48,881 nt of DNA, taken from positions 1 to 48,881 of the forward strand of contig NZ_JAHWGL010000028.1 of the NCBI RefSeq assembly GCF_019334315.1, given 5' to 3'. A program made the position numbers and the translations under genes. Source of the DNA: Hymenobacter profundi. Lineage in GTDB: Bacteria; Bacteroidota; Bacteroidia; Cytophagales; Hymenobacteraceae. Below the pieces are notes generated by a model, which saw only the letters and a program-made list of their open reading frames with translations, had not been told where the DNA came from and did not search any database. How positions within the stretch are numbered: position 1 is the first letter of the stretch; each line of letters starts with the position of its first letter. Shown piece after piece: positions 16,008 through 25,613 of the stretch.

Positions 16008-17021
16008 CTATTCCAGCTCCTGCCGCAGGGCATAGACGCGGCGTAGGTTGCGGATCAGGCGCGCCGATTCGGCAAAATTCAGGGTTTGGGCGCCGTCGGA
16101 GGCAGCTTGCTCCGGCTTTTCGTGGGCTTCGTAGATGATGCCATCGGCACCGGCCATCACGCCAGCTAAGGCCATATCGGCCACATAATCTCGAATACCA
16201 ATGCCGTGCGAAGGGTCTACGATGACGGGTAGATGGGTTTTCTCTTTCAGAATGGGCACTGCATTCAGATCCAGCGTGTTGCGTGAGGCCGTTTCGAACG
16301 TACGAATACCCCGCTCGCAGAGAATCAGCTTTTCGTTGCCGCCGGAGAAAACATACTCGGCCGATGACAGCAGCTCTTCAATAGAACCCGAAATCCCCCG
16401 CTTAATCATTACGGGCTTGTCCACGCCGCCCAGTGCATCCAGCAGGTTGAAGTTCTGCGTGTTGCGGGCGCCTACCTGAAACACGTCTACGTAGTCGTGC
16501 ATCTCCTCTACCTGCGACACCTGCATCACCTCCGTCACGATTTTGATGCCGTGCTGCCGGGCTAACTGGTGAAATAGTTTCAGCCCATCCATGCCCAGGC
16601 CCCGAAATGAGTAGGGCGAGGAACGTGGCTTGAACACGCCGCCGCGCATGATGCGCACGTCATTCTCCACCAAGTGCTGCATGATGCTTTCCATTTGGGC
16701 TTCGCTCTCGATGCTGCACGGGCCGGCCGCCAGCGTGAGCGTGCCTTCACCAATGCGCACGCCGTCGCCAAGGTCGAGGACGGTAGGGCGCACGCGCCAC
16801 TTGCGCGACACCAGCTTGTAGTCGTCCGACACACGGTGGATGTCCACAATGCCCGGCAACTGGCCCACCGTGCGAATGTCGAAATCGGCCTTACCAATGC
16901 CGATGAGGTAGTGCGCGCGCTGCGTGGTCACCTCCGTGACTTTGTAGTTCACCGCTTTAATGCGGTTGATAATCGCCTCCCGATTTTCGGAAGAAATGGC
17001 GGGTTCTAGTTGAATGAGCAT
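16008..17021 (-). CDS. aroF: 3-deoxy-7-phosphoheptulonate (DAHP) synthase, type I-beta with N-terminal regulatory domain
   Basis: A 337-residue enzyme joining phosphoenolpyruvate and erythrose 4-phosphate, the first step of the shikimate pathway. Residues 1-75 form a ferredoxin-like regulatory domain, as in the Thermotoga enzyme. The catalytic barrel has AAGPCSIES (98-106), KPRSSPYSFRGLG (131-143) and VDPSHGIG near the C-terminus. No chorismate mutase domain is attached. It is the last gene of the trp operon, 50 bases after trpA; that gap holds a short family A remnant. It would be under the Trp attenuator together with the Trp genes. Confidence 0.95.
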   Translation of the reverse strand: MLIQLEPAISSENREAIINRIKAVNYKVTEVTTQRAHYLIGIGKADFDIRTVGQLPGIVDIHRVSDDYKLVSRKWRVRPTVLDLGDGVRIGEGTLTLAAGPCSIESEAQMESIMQHLVENDVRIMRGGVFKPRSSPYSFRGLGMDGLKLFHQLARQHGIKIVTEVMQVSQVEEMHDYVDVFQVGARNTQNFNLLDALGGVDKPVMIKRGISGSIEELLSSAEYVFSGGNEKLILCERGIRTFETASRNTLDLNAVPILKEKTHLPVIVDPSHGIGIRDYVADMALAGVMAGADGIIYEAHEKPEQAASDGAQTLNFAESARLIRNLRRVYALRQELE

Positions 17022-17034
17022 GGAGAAAGTGGCT

Positions 17035-17062
17035 TGTCATCCTTCGCAAGCTCAGGATGACA
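17035..17062. repeat. Shortened family A palindrome
   Basis: TGTCATCC, then TTCGCAAGCTCA, then GGATGACA. This looks like a family A copy that lost most of its left arm and loop by deletion. It lies between trpA and aroF inside the operon. Confidence 0.75.
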
Positions 17063-17071
17063 GGAAAACAG

Positions 17072-17854
17072 TTAGTTCAGGACCGATTGCACAAACCGAC
17101 GGGCAGCGGCGGGGGCATCGTCTACCCCATCCATTGCTTTAATTAAAGCCGAGCCGATGATGGCACCTTCGGCATATTGGCAGGCGCGGTCGAAGGACGA
17201 CTTATCGCCAATGCCGAAGCCGATGAGGCGCGGGTTGCGCAAGTTCATGGCTTCGATGCGCTGGAAGTAGGCTTCCTGCACGCCTTCGGCCTGCCCTTGC
17301 TGGCTGCCCGTGGTGCCGGGGCCGGAGACGAGGTAGAGGAAAGAATCGGTCAGCTCGTCGATGCGACGGATGCGCTCGGGCGCGGTTTGGGGCGTGATGA
17401 GGAACACCGGCCGCAGGTTGTAGCGGCGGAAAATCTCCTGATATTCCTCCACGTAATCGTCGAGCGGCAAGTCGGGTAGGATGACGCCATCTACGCCGGC
17501 TTCGGCGGCTTCGCGGCAGAAGTTTTCCACCCCAAATTGCATCACCGGATTCAGGTAGCCCATCAGCAGAATGGGCGCATCGGGCACGCGTTGGCGCACA
17601 CCTTGCAGCTGGCGGAACAGCACGCGCATGTTCATGCCGTTTTGCAGAGCCACCGTGCCGCTGTGCTGAATCACCGGCCCGTCAGCCAGCGGATCGGAAA
17701 AGGGCATCCCGATTTCCACGAGGTCGGCGCCGGCTTCGGTTACGGCTTCAATGAGCGGCACTGTAGCTTCCAGGGTAGGATAACCGGCGGTGAAGTAAAC
17801 GTTGAGCAACTTCTTACCCTTCTGCTCAAAGGTGGTTTTGATACGGTCTTTCAT
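17072..17854 (-). CDS. trpA: Tryptophan synthase alpha subunit
   Basis: A 260-residue TIM barrel that cleaves indole-3-glycerol phosphate to indole, which passes to TrpB. The ATG at 17854 (MKDRIKTTFE) matches the usual N-terminus; ATGs at 17872 and 17887 only add residues, and the latter overlaps a repeat. Catalytic Glu47 (VEIGMPFSDP) and Asp58 (LADGPVIQ) are present, as are ILPDLPLDDY and the phosphate loop GFGIGDKSS. It is separated from trpB by a complete family A palindrome. Confidence 0.96.
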   Translation of the reverse strand: MKDRIKTTFEQKGKKLLNVYFTAGYPTLEATVPLIEAVTEAGADLVEIGMPFSDPLADGPVIQHSGTVALQNGMNMRVLFRQLQGVRQRVPDAPILLMGYLNPVMQFGVENFCREAAEAGVDGVILPDLPLDDYVEEYQEIFRRYNLRPVFLITPQTAPERIRRIDELTDSFLYLVSGPGTTGSQQGQAEGVQEAYFQRIEAMNLRNPRLIGFGIGDKSSFDRACQYAEGAIIGSALIKAMDGVDDAPAAARRFVQSVLN

Positions 17855-17881
17855 GGGGTATTTCAGTGTCATCGTTCCGTC

Positions 17882-17979
17882 TGTCATCCTGAGCTTGCGA
17901 AGGACCTTCTCACGTTTGGTTACTCACTGAACGATTGTCGTTATACTGTGAGAAGGTCCTTCGCAAGCTCAAGATGACA
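17882..17979. repeat. Dispersed palindrome family A inside the trp operon
   Basis: Inverted repeat between trpB and trpA with arms TGTCATCCTGAGCTTGCGAA and its near complement (one change, CTCAAGATGACA). The loop has diverged from the other copies. A stable hairpin here could cut or end the trp message, separating trpA and aroF from the upstream genes. Confidence 0.9.
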
Positions 17980-18001
17980 GATGGAATAATACCAGCCCTT
18001 T

Positions 18002-19207
<1,206 letters not shown>

Positions 19208-19270
19208 AGGTAGAGCCAAAGGTCGCGCTGGGCGCGCATGATGGTTGGTAGTTGTAGAAAAAAGCCGCCG

Positions 19271-19969
19271 TTAGACGCTCGAAATGTTGCTGCCGGGCCG
19301 GAGCTTCTGAAACAGCTGACGCAGCTTACCTACGTCCTTCTCGCCGGGCGCCAGTTCGAAGCGGCTATTCAGATCGATACCGAAGAGGCCGGGTAGGCGT
19401 AGCGTTTGCAGTTCCTGCGCGTGCGCCAGATCGAGTCCGCCAGCCAGAAAGTAGGGAACCGACAACGGGTACTCAGCCAGCAACTGCCAATCGAAGGTCG
19501 TCCCGTTGCCCCCCAGCGCTGGGCCTTTGGTATCGAATAGGAAGTAGTTACAGCAGTCTGCATAGGGCGTTACCTGCGCAAAGTCGAAATCTGCTCCCAC
19601 CGAAAAAGCCTTGATAATGAGGATGCCCGCCGCACGCAACTCGGCGCACTGCGCAGGCGACTCGTGTCCGTGCAGTTGCACCAAATCGAGGCCGTATTCC
19701 TGCACACGCTGTTGGATAACAGGCGTTGTTTCATTCACGAACACACCTACCTTCAGGATAGACGGCGGCAGCTTGGCAAGCATTTTTACGTCGAGTGTCG
19801 GCACGACGTAGCGCGGCGACTTCGCGTAAAAGATGAACCCCATAAAGTCCACGCCCAACTTCGCTACCTCCCAGATGTTGTTGTCGGAGCGCATGCCGCA
19901 CACTTTGATGCGCAGACCGGGGCTGTTGACGGATGACAAAGGATAGGTAGCAAGTGGAGTAGGAAACAT
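19271..19969 (-). CDS. trpF: Phosphoribosylanthranilate isomerase
   Basis: A 232-residue TIM barrel. The start at 19969 (MFPTPLATYP) lies 17 bases after the trpC stop; the conserved part begins at LRIKVCGMR with catalytic Cys24. Further motifs are LVQLHGHESP, the catalytic Asp in FLFDTKG, and GGNGTTFDW, where the family usually has GGTGxxFDW. The C-terminal phosphate site reads FLAGGLDL and FGIDLNSRFE. It catalyses the Amadori rearrangement between TrpD and TrpC. Confidence 0.95.
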   Translation of the reverse strand: MFPTPLATYPLSSVNSPGLRIKVCGMRSDNNIWEVAKLGVDFMGFIFYAKSPRYVVPTLDVKMLAKLPPSILKVGVFVNETTPVIQQRVQEYGLDLVQLHGHESPAQCAELRAAGILIIKAFSVGADFDFAQVTPYADCCNYFLFDTKGPALGGNGTTFDWQLLAEYPLSVPYFLAGGLDLAHAQELQTLRLPGLFGIDLNSRFELAPGEKDVGKLRQLFQKLRPGSNISSV

Positions 19970-19986
19970 ACGGTAGTAGTGGAAAT

Positions 19987-20808
19987 TTAAAGAACAATAG
20001 CCGGCTCCGTAGCGCGCAGCTCTTGCACCAGCGCCGCGCACGCCTTCTCGGGTCGGCTGTGGCGCATAAAGGCCTCGCCCATCAGGAAGCCCCGGTAGCC
20101 CACGCCACGCAGGTAGGAAATGTCAGCAGCCGAGGTGAGGCCGCTTTCGGTTACTTTCACAAACTCCGCCGGAATCTGCTCGGCTAATGCCACGGAAGTT
20201 TCCAGGCTTACGGAGAAATCGTGCAAGTTGCGGTTGTTGACGCCTACTAAGCTTACAGCGTCAGAGTGCAGCGTGCGGGTGAGTTCCTCGGCGTTGTGCA
20301 CTTCCAGCAGCACTTCCAGGCCCAGCGAACGGGCAAATTTGCCCAAACGGGCCACCTCGTCAGCCGATAGCACGGCAGCAATCAGCAGCACCACATCGGC
20401 GCCCATGCTCTTGGCTTCGATGATCTGGTATTCGTCAATCACAAAATCCTTGCGCAGAATAGGGCAGAAATTGTAGCGCCGCGCAATGGTCAGGTCCTCG
20501 GTTTTACCGCCAAAGAACTCCGTATCCGTCAGCACCGACAAAGCCGAAGCGCCCGCCTGCATGTAGCCCAGGGTAGTGCGCTCCACGGGGGCATACTGGT
20601 TGATAAATCCCTTGCTGGGCGACTTGCGCTTGAACTCGGCAATGATGCCGCTGAGGTCGTCGCGAAGCAGGTAGCGGCGCAGGCTCAGCGGCTGCGCGTC
20701 CATATAGAGGCTGCGTTCCAGCAATTTAGTGGGCACCAGCTCGCGGCGCTCGGCTACCTCGCGACGCTTGTGGGTGATGATTTTATCGAGAATGGTTTCA
20801 GTCGACAT
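19987..20808 (-). CDS. trpC: Indole-3-glycerol phosphate synthase
   Basis: A 273-residue TIM barrel that closes the indole ring. The ATG at 20808 (MSTETILDKIITHKRREV) matches the family N-terminus; an upstream in-frame start would only overlap the trpD end region. Motifs: AEFKRKSPSKG with catalytic Lys, ILRKDFVIDEYQI, LEVLLEVHNAEEL, VGVNNRNLHDF and TESGLTSAADI. It is a separate protein, not fused to TrpF. Confidence 0.96.
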   Translation of the reverse strand: MSTETILDKIITHKRREVAERRELVPTKLLERSLYMDAQPLSLRRYLLRDDLSGIIAEFKRKSPSKGFINQYAPVERTTLGYMQAGASALSVLTDTEFFGGKTEDLTIARRYNFCPILRKDFVIDEYQIIEAKSMGADVVLLIAAVLSADEVARLGKFARSLGLEVLLEVHNAEELTRTLHSDAVSLVGVNNRNLHDFSVSLETSVALAEQIPAEFVKVTESGLTSAADISYLRGVGYRGFLMGEAFMRHSRPEKACAALVQELRATEPAIVL

Positions 20809-20884
20809 CGTGCGGTTGCAGTTTCCCACCGTAGTGCGCCGTAGAAACGCTTCGGCGCGTGGTGGGCGTTCAAACAAAGTGAAA

Positions 20885-21874
20885 TTAAGCGGCCAGTAAG
20901 CGGCGCAGCGCCTCGCGGGCCCGCCCCGAATCCAGGGATTCTTGCGCCGCCGCTAGGGCCTGCGCAAAGGTAAACTCTGTTTCGCGACACTGAATGGCCA
21001 GGGCCGCATTGGCCGTCACCACGTCGCGCTGGGCGGGCGTGGCCCTACCCTCCAGCACATCCAGAAACAGCCGAGCCGACTCCTCCACCGTGCGTCCACC
21101 GGCCAAGCTGGCGGGCGTGGTGGTCGTCAGGCCCAGGTCGGCGGCCGTTACTACCCGCTCACCAGTACTGGTGGCTACCTTGGCCGCGCCGGTTAGCGAG
21201 AGTTCATCGTAGCCATCCAGAGCGTGAATCACGGTGTAACGCGTCTGGGTTTGCTGAAAGAGATATTGATAAAGACGCAGCAGTTCCAGGCTGAACGTGC
21301 CCGCTACCTGGTAGCGCGGCCGCGCCGGATTCACCAACGGCCCTAGAATGTTGAAGAACGTACGTACGCCCAGCTCCCGCCGGATAGGCCCAGCGTGGCG
21401 CATGGCCGGATGAAACGCCGCCGCGTGCAGAAAGCAGATATTCGCCCGCTCTAGCTGCCGCTTCAGCACGTCGTTGCCTACCCCAAACTCGATTCCCAAG
21501 CTCCCCAACACGTCGGCCGAACCGCACACTGACGACACCCCAATGTTGCCATGCTTGGCTACCGGGTAGCCTGCGCCCGCCACCACAAAGCACGCCAGTG
21601 TGCTGATGTTGAGCGTGTCTTTACCGTCGCCACCCGTGCCCACAATGTCCACCACGTCGTGCGTGCCCAATTCCGGGTCGCGGGAAAGTTCGAGCAGCGC
21701 GTCGCGGAAGCCCGCCAGCTCCGGCACCGTGATAGGCCGCATCCGGTAGATGGTCATGAAGGCCGCCATTTCGGAGGCGTTAGCACCGCCTTGGCCAATT
21801 TGCGTCATGGCCTCACGGGCCTCGGCGTGGGTCAGGGGTTGTTGGTCGAATAAGGTATTGAGAAGGTGTTTCAC
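20885..21874 (-). CDS. trpD: Anthranilate phosphoribosyltransferase
   Basis: A 329-residue enzyme adding phosphoribose to anthranilate. The start is GTG at 21874, giving MKHLLNTLFDQQPLTHAEAR, the expected N-terminus. Motifs: DIVGTGGDGKDTLNIST (PRPP loop), AKHGNIGVSSVCGSADVL and LGPLVNPARP. A Gly-Arg pair near 21042 uses the codons GGT AGG, an unusual Arg codon here (see the CCTACC finding). Confidence 0.95.
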   Translation of the reverse strand: MKHLLNTLFDQQPLTHAEAREAMTQIGQGGANASEMAAFMTIYRMRPITVPELAGFRDALLELSRDPELGTHDVVDIVGTGGDGKDTLNISTLACFVVAGAGYPVAKHGNIGVSSVCGSADVLGSLGIEFGVGNDVLKRQLERANICFLHAAAFHPAMRHAGPIRRELGVRTFFNILGPLVNPARPRYQVAGTFSLELLRLYQYLFQQTQTRYTVIHALDGYDELSLTGAAKVATSTGERVVTAADLGLTTTTPASLAGGRTVEESARLFLDVLEGRATPAQRDVVTANAALAIQCRETEFTFAQALAAAQESLDSGRAREALRRLLAA

Positions 21875-22012
21875 GTGGGAGGGAATTTTCGAGGTAGGAG
21901 CGGCTTGCTGCCGCCCGTGGGAACGACTGACAAATCTTAAAACAACGAGTAGGTACTTATGCGGAACTGTTAGCTCTAGCGCGTCGCACCGACGGGCGAG
22001 GACAACGTGCCC

Positions 22013-22585
22013 CTACCCTTCCAGCCAGTTTTTCAGCATTTCCTTACCGTACTCCGTCAGGATAGACTCGGGGTGGAACTGTACGCCGCGCACGTCGTAC
22101 TCGCGGTGACGGAAGGCCAGCACCTGACCCTGCGCATCAATGGCCGTCACTTCCAGCTCGGCGGGTATGGAGTCGGGCTGCACCACCCAGGAGTGGTAGC
22201 GCCCTACCTTGAACTGCGTGGGTAGGCCGGCAAACAACCGGTCGTTTCCAGTGACGATATCAGCATCGGTGGCTATGCCGTGCAGCACGGCCGGCAGGTT
22301 GTAGAGCGTGCTGCCAAAGCTCTCAGCAATGCCCTGGTGGCCCAGGCACACGCCCAGCATGCGCTTGGTAGGTGCGTAGCGCTGAATGATTTGCGGCATC
22401 AGCCCCGCATCGGCTGGCACACCAGGACCGGGCGAGAGCATGATGGCATCGTACTGCTCTACCTCTTCCAGCGTCAGCTTGTCGTTGCGGACGACGGTGG
22501 TTTGGTCGCCGTAGCCCAGTTCGCGCAGTAGCTGCACTAAGTTGTAGGTAAAGGAATCGTAGTTGTCGAGGACAAGAATTTTCAT
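22013..22585 (-). CDS. trpG: Anthranilate synthase glutamine amidotransferase subunit
   Basis: A 190-residue class I glutamine amidotransferase giving ammonia to TrpE. Cys80 in GVCLGHQGIAE and the His171/Glu173 pair in VQFHPESI form the triad. MLSPGPGVP carries the oxyanion loop. It starts 45 bases after trpE. A dual role in p-aminobenzoate synthesis (as PabA) is possible, but the trp setting favours TrpG. Confidence 0.95.
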   Translation of the reverse strand: MKILVLDNYDSFTYNLVQLLRELGYGDQTTVVRNDKLTLEEVEQYDAIMLSPGPGVPADAGLMPQIIQRYAPTKRMLGVCLGHQGIAESFGSTLYNLPAVLHGIATDADIVTGNDRLFAGLPTQFKVGRYHSWVVQPDSIPAELEVTAIDAQGQVLAFRHREYDVRGVQFHPESILTEYGKEMLKNWLEG

Positions 22586-22630
22586 CAGACTAAAAAGCTA
22601 AAGCTGTTCTGAGGTTCACGTTTTCCTACC

Positions 22631-24046
22631 CTACACCTGCTCGGCCTCTTTCAGGGCTTTGCGCAGGGCGGCCAGCTTGTGGTGCACTTCGTTGAGTTCG
22701 GAGTTAATGTCGGAAGCGGCTACAACCCCGGCACCGGCCTGGAAGTAGAGCTGGTTATCGGTGCTGAGGAAGGAACGAATCATAATAGCGTGGTTGAAGT
22801 CGCCATTGAAGCCCAGGTGGCCTAGGCAGCCGCCGTAGTAGCCGCGAGCTGTCGGTTCCAGCTTATCAATAAGCTGCATGGCACTATGCTTGGGCGCCCC
22901 CGAAAGCGTACCAGCCGGAAAGGTATCAGCCACTACCTGTAGGGGGTTGGTGCCGGGTAATAGCTGGGCCGTCACCTCACTTACCAAGTGAATAACGTGG
23001 GAGTAGAACTGAATTTCGCGGAACACTTTCACCTCTACTTGGTCGCCGTGGCGGGCCAAATCGTTGCGGGCCAGGTCTACCAGCATCACGTGCTCGGCAT
23101 TTTCCTTAGGGTCAAGCGCCAGCCGTTCGGCGGCGGCGGCATCCTCGGCATCGTGGCCGGTGCGGCGGAAAGTCCCGGCAATGGGGTACAGGCTGGCTTT
23201 GCTACCCTTAATAAGGAGTTGCGTTTCGGGCGAGGAGCCGAAGATCTTGAAGTTGCCGTAGTCGAAATAGAACAGGTAGGGCGAAGGGTTAATGGAGCGC
23301 AGCGCCCGGTATACATTGAACTCGTCGCCGGTGAAGCCCTGCTGGAAACGCCGGCTCAGCACAATCTGAAACACGTCGCCGCGCAGGCAATGCTGCTGTC
23401 CCTGGGCCAGCACCCGCAGAAATTCTTCGTCGGTCTGGTTGGTTTCCACCTCACCCTGGGTCTGAAACCGAAACTCCGGCAAGGAGGGGTTGCGAATGAG
23501 ATTGACCAGCCGCTTCAGGCCATCCTCGTCCACAGCGTCGTCTTGCAGCGTGTGCTCAAATACGTACAGCTCGTTGCGAAAGTGGTTGAGGGCGATGACG
23601 TAGCGGTAGGTGCCGTACAGCATCTCCGGAATATCGCCAGCTGCTTGCTTGGCCGCATTCAAATCGAGATCCTCAAAATGCTGCACCGCCTCGTAGCCCA
23701 GGTAGCCAAACAGGCCTCCCGTAATGAAATCAAAGCCGTCCTCTTCCGTTTGGAAGCTCTGGGAAAATTCCTGTAGCCGGGCCAGCGCGGCGCGGGGCTC
23801 GGTTAGCGTCTCGGTGGTGACGGTGCCATCGGGAAACGTCTGTTTCACTACCCCGCGCCGCACCTCAAAGCGAGCCAGTGGGTCGCAAGCCAGGTAGCTG
23901 AAGGCGTTTTGCTGACCATGGTAGTCGGAGCTTTCCAGCAGCAGGCAGTTGTCGTATCGGTCGCGCAGGCGCAGGTAGAGGCCCACGGGCGTTACGGTGT
24001 CGGCTAGTACGCGCAGGTGGCGAGACTTAAGCGTGAAATGCGGCAT
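22631..24046 (-). CDS. trpE: Anthranilate synthase component I
   Basis: A 471-residue chorismate-using enzyme that makes anthranilate with TrpG. The feedback-site motif LLLESSDYHG (about residues 34-43) is present, so Trp inhibition is likely. The catalytic part has QIVLSRRF, PSPYLFYFD, GSSPETQLLI, PIAGTFRRTGHD, HVMLVDLARND and the terminal FQAGAGVVAASD. It is the first structural gene of the operon; its ATG lies about 38 bases after the attenuator U run. Confidence 0.97.
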   Translation of the reverse strand: MPHFTLKSRHLRVLADTVTPVGLYLRLRDRYDNCLLLESSDYHGQQNAFSYLACDPLARFEVRRGVVKQTFPDGTVTTETLTEPRAALARLQEFSQSFQTEEDGFDFITGGLFGYLGYEAVQHFEDLDLNAAKQAAGDIPEMLYGTYRYVIALNHFRNELYVFEHTLQDDAVDEDGLKRLVNLIRNPSLPEFRFQTQGEVETNQTDEEFLRVLAQGQQHCLRGDVFQIVLSRRFQQGFTGDEFNVYRALRSINPSPYLFYFDYGNFKIFGSSPETQLLIKGSKASLYPIAGTFRRTGHDAEDAAAAERLALDPKENAEHVMLVDLARNDLARHGDQVEVKVFREIQFYSHVIHLVSEVTAQLLPGTNPLQVVADTFPAGTLSGAPKHSAMQLIDKLEPTARGYYGGCLGHLGFNGDFNHAIMIRSFLSTDNQLYFQAGAGVVAASDINSELNEVHHKLAALRKALKEAEQV

Positions 24047-24084
24047 TCGGCAGGGCGTAGCGAGGTTGGAGGTAGAGAAGGGCT

Positions 24085-24121
24085 AAAAAACAGAAAGCCC
24101 GGCGGTCGGCCGGGCTTTCTG
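24085..24121 (-). terminator. trp operon attenuator terminator
   Basis: A perfect 13-bp stem (24109-24121 with 24091-24103, CAGAAAGCCCGGC on the minus strand), a 5-base loop, then a U run (24090-24085). It lies between the leader peptide and trpE. CGGACGGG in the leader (24166-24173) can pair with the CCCGGCCG part of the 5' arm, with one mismatch, as an antiterminator. Confidence 0.9.
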
Positions 24122-24145
24122 TTGGAGTATGCGGAGTAGTATACT

Positions 24146-24223
24146 TCACCGCACGCACAGGGTATCCCGTCCGGAGTTTCGGAGAGGCCACCACCAAGCT
24201 TGCAGGAAAAGTTGCGTTTTCAT
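24146..24223 (-). CDS. trpL: trp operon leader peptide, 25 codons with three tandem Trp codons
   Basis: ATG at 24223 begins MKTQLFLQAWWWPLRN and the frame ends in TGA at 24146. Trp is at residues 10-12, coded TGG TGG TGG. It lies about 24 bases after the predicted transcript start and just upstream of the terminator. This is the classical layout of ribosome-mediated Trp attenuation. With scarce Trp the ribosome would halt at the Trp codons, leave CGGACGGG (codons 18-20) free to pair with the terminator 5' arm, and let transcription continue. The gene is too small for routine ORF calling. Confidence 0.88.
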   Translation of the reverse strand: MKTQLFLQAWWWPLRNSGRDTLCVR

Positions 24224-24253
24224 GAGTTGAAGAAGCGTCTGTTCGACGCGTCA

Positions 24254-24283
24254 CAAAGGTAAGCAGCCGAGTTTACGGCGCAA
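24254..24283 (-). promoter_or_regulatory. trp operon promoter
   Basis: On the minus strand TTG (24283-24281), a 19-base spacer, and TACCTTTG (24261-24254), a full match to TANNTTTG. Transcription should start near 24247. It overlaps the last codons of the esterase gene. Confidence 0.8.
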
Positions 24284-25157
24284 GTGTTTTTTTGGTTTCG
24301 GCCGAAATTCCACCAAACAGCCACTTATAGGCCGCCGGGAACTCGCGGCGCCAGAACCACTCGCTGTGTTTTCCGTCCGCTTGCACTGTGTAATGCAGCT
24401 GCCGGCTTGGCACGCCAGCCTGGTGCAACTGGTCGCGCAGCTCGGCCATGTAGGGCACCATCGTTTCACCTTCCTGTGCGCCGGCCACCATATAAAACCG
24501 GGTAGCACGCCCCGGCTGGGCCTGCCGCACAAAGCTGTCCAGCGAATCCTTCGCAAACCACAGCGCCGGCGAAAAAGCCCCTACCCTGCCATACACTTGT
24601 GGGTAGCGCAAGGCAGCGTACACACTAATGAGCGCGCCCATGCTGCTACCGCCAATGCCCGTATGGCGCCGTCCAGGCCGGGTGCGGTAGTGCTGGTCGA
24701 TGTAAGGCTTGAGCATTTCGACCAAGAAGGCCGCGTACTCCCTACCCTCACCCCCACCATACTGCGGGTTGCGCCAGGGCGAGTACTCGTCCAGGCGCTT
24801 GTCGCCGCCGTTGTCTACAGCTACCACTATAGCGGCACGTTTTTCCTGGTTCAAGGTTTCGTCTACGCCCCACTCGCCGCTGAAGCTGGTTGCCTCATCA
24901 AATACGTTTTGGCCATCCTGCAAGTACAGCACTGGGTAGCGACGGTGGCTGGTTGTGTAGTCGGATGGCAAGTACACCCACACCCGGCGCGTGCGATGCA
25001 ACTGGGTCACTGTTACTTCCAGCGTCGTGACGGTAGGGGAAACTGTGTGCGGCTTTTGCGCCTGCACCGATACCGACCAGCAGATTGAAGTTAAGCAGAT
25101 GCTACTTAGTCGCCCCCACCCTAGCATACGCACTACCGCTGACTTACTCTCGCGCAT
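24273..25157 (-). CDS. Exported esterase of the enterochelin esterase/Esterase D type
   Basis: A 294-residue alpha/beta hydrolase with an N-terminal signal (cleavage near SVQAQ, about residue 33; an alternative start at 25127 gives a shorter signal). VWVYLPSDYTTSHRRYPVLY leads into LQDGQNVFD. The nucleophile Ser sits in GGSSMGAL, and a C-terminal GKHSEWFWRREFP supplies the His. This pattern fits esterases that act on acyl or polysaccharide esters. The substrate is unknown. It precedes the trp operon on the same strand, but the trp promoter inside its 3' end argues for separate expression. Confidence 0.88.
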   Translation of the reverse strand: MRESKSAVVRMLGWGRLSSICLTSICWSVSVQAQKPHTVSPTVTTLEVTVTQLHRTRRVWVYLPSDYTTSHRRYPVLYLQDGQNVFDEATSFSGEWGVDETLNQEKRAAIVVAVDNGGDKRLDEYSPWRNPQYGGGEGREYAAFLVEMLKPYIDQHYRTRPGRRHTGIGGSSMGALISVYAALRYPQVYGRVGAFSPALWFAKDSLDSFVRQAQPGRATRFYMVAGAQEGETMVPYMAELRDQLHQAGVPSRQLHYTVQADGKHSEWFWRREFPAAYKWLFGGISAETKKTLAP

Positions 25158-25613
25158 ATTTTCTCTATTCTAGTCTGATTCTAGCTTGCCAGCAAATGAG
25201 CAAAATTTATAGAAAGGATTTAGCAGAAAACAGTTGCTCACAATCTTTTTTTCAACATACTATCTTCATTTTATACAAATTACTTTGCAAACTGATTTTC
25301 GTTAGTTAAGCAAGGTCTCCTATTCATAACCTGTTCGTAATTAACATACTATATTAAGACTACCCAAACGTTTGCGGTAGCAAATACCCAACGGCACTCG
25401 GCAAATGTCTGGGCCTCGACTAAGCGTGTCTTCTGAACACCTAGATCACAATTGTTTTTATAGGTTTTATCATAGTATCTTCGTCTTTACATTCAATTTT
25501 GGACGAAAAAAAAACCGCTTAAGTAGCCAAAGTGTGTAATTTTTCGTAGGAGCCGAAATCGTTTGCAAATCGGCTCTGCCGAAAGTTAAATTCCCAACCC
25601 TAATTGTTTTTCA
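25158..25613. promoter_or_regulatory. Intergenic region upstream of susC with two LacI-type operator-like sites
   Basis: A 456-base AT-rich region without a gene. It holds CAAACGTTTG (25365-25374, followed by CGGTA) and a second palindrome-like site, CCGAAATCGTTTGCAAATCG (25553-25573). A weak promoter TTG (25452-25454), 21 bases, TATCTTCG (25476-25483) lies between them. TAATTTTT at 25537-25544 is an alternative -7 element that would put the transcript start at the second operator. Confidence 0.55.

Noticed and set aside
24027..24254. 75-codon minus-strand open frame upstream of trpE
   Set aside because: It reads through the attenuator hairpin in a different frame; the 25-codon frame with three Trp codons fits the regulatory layout better.
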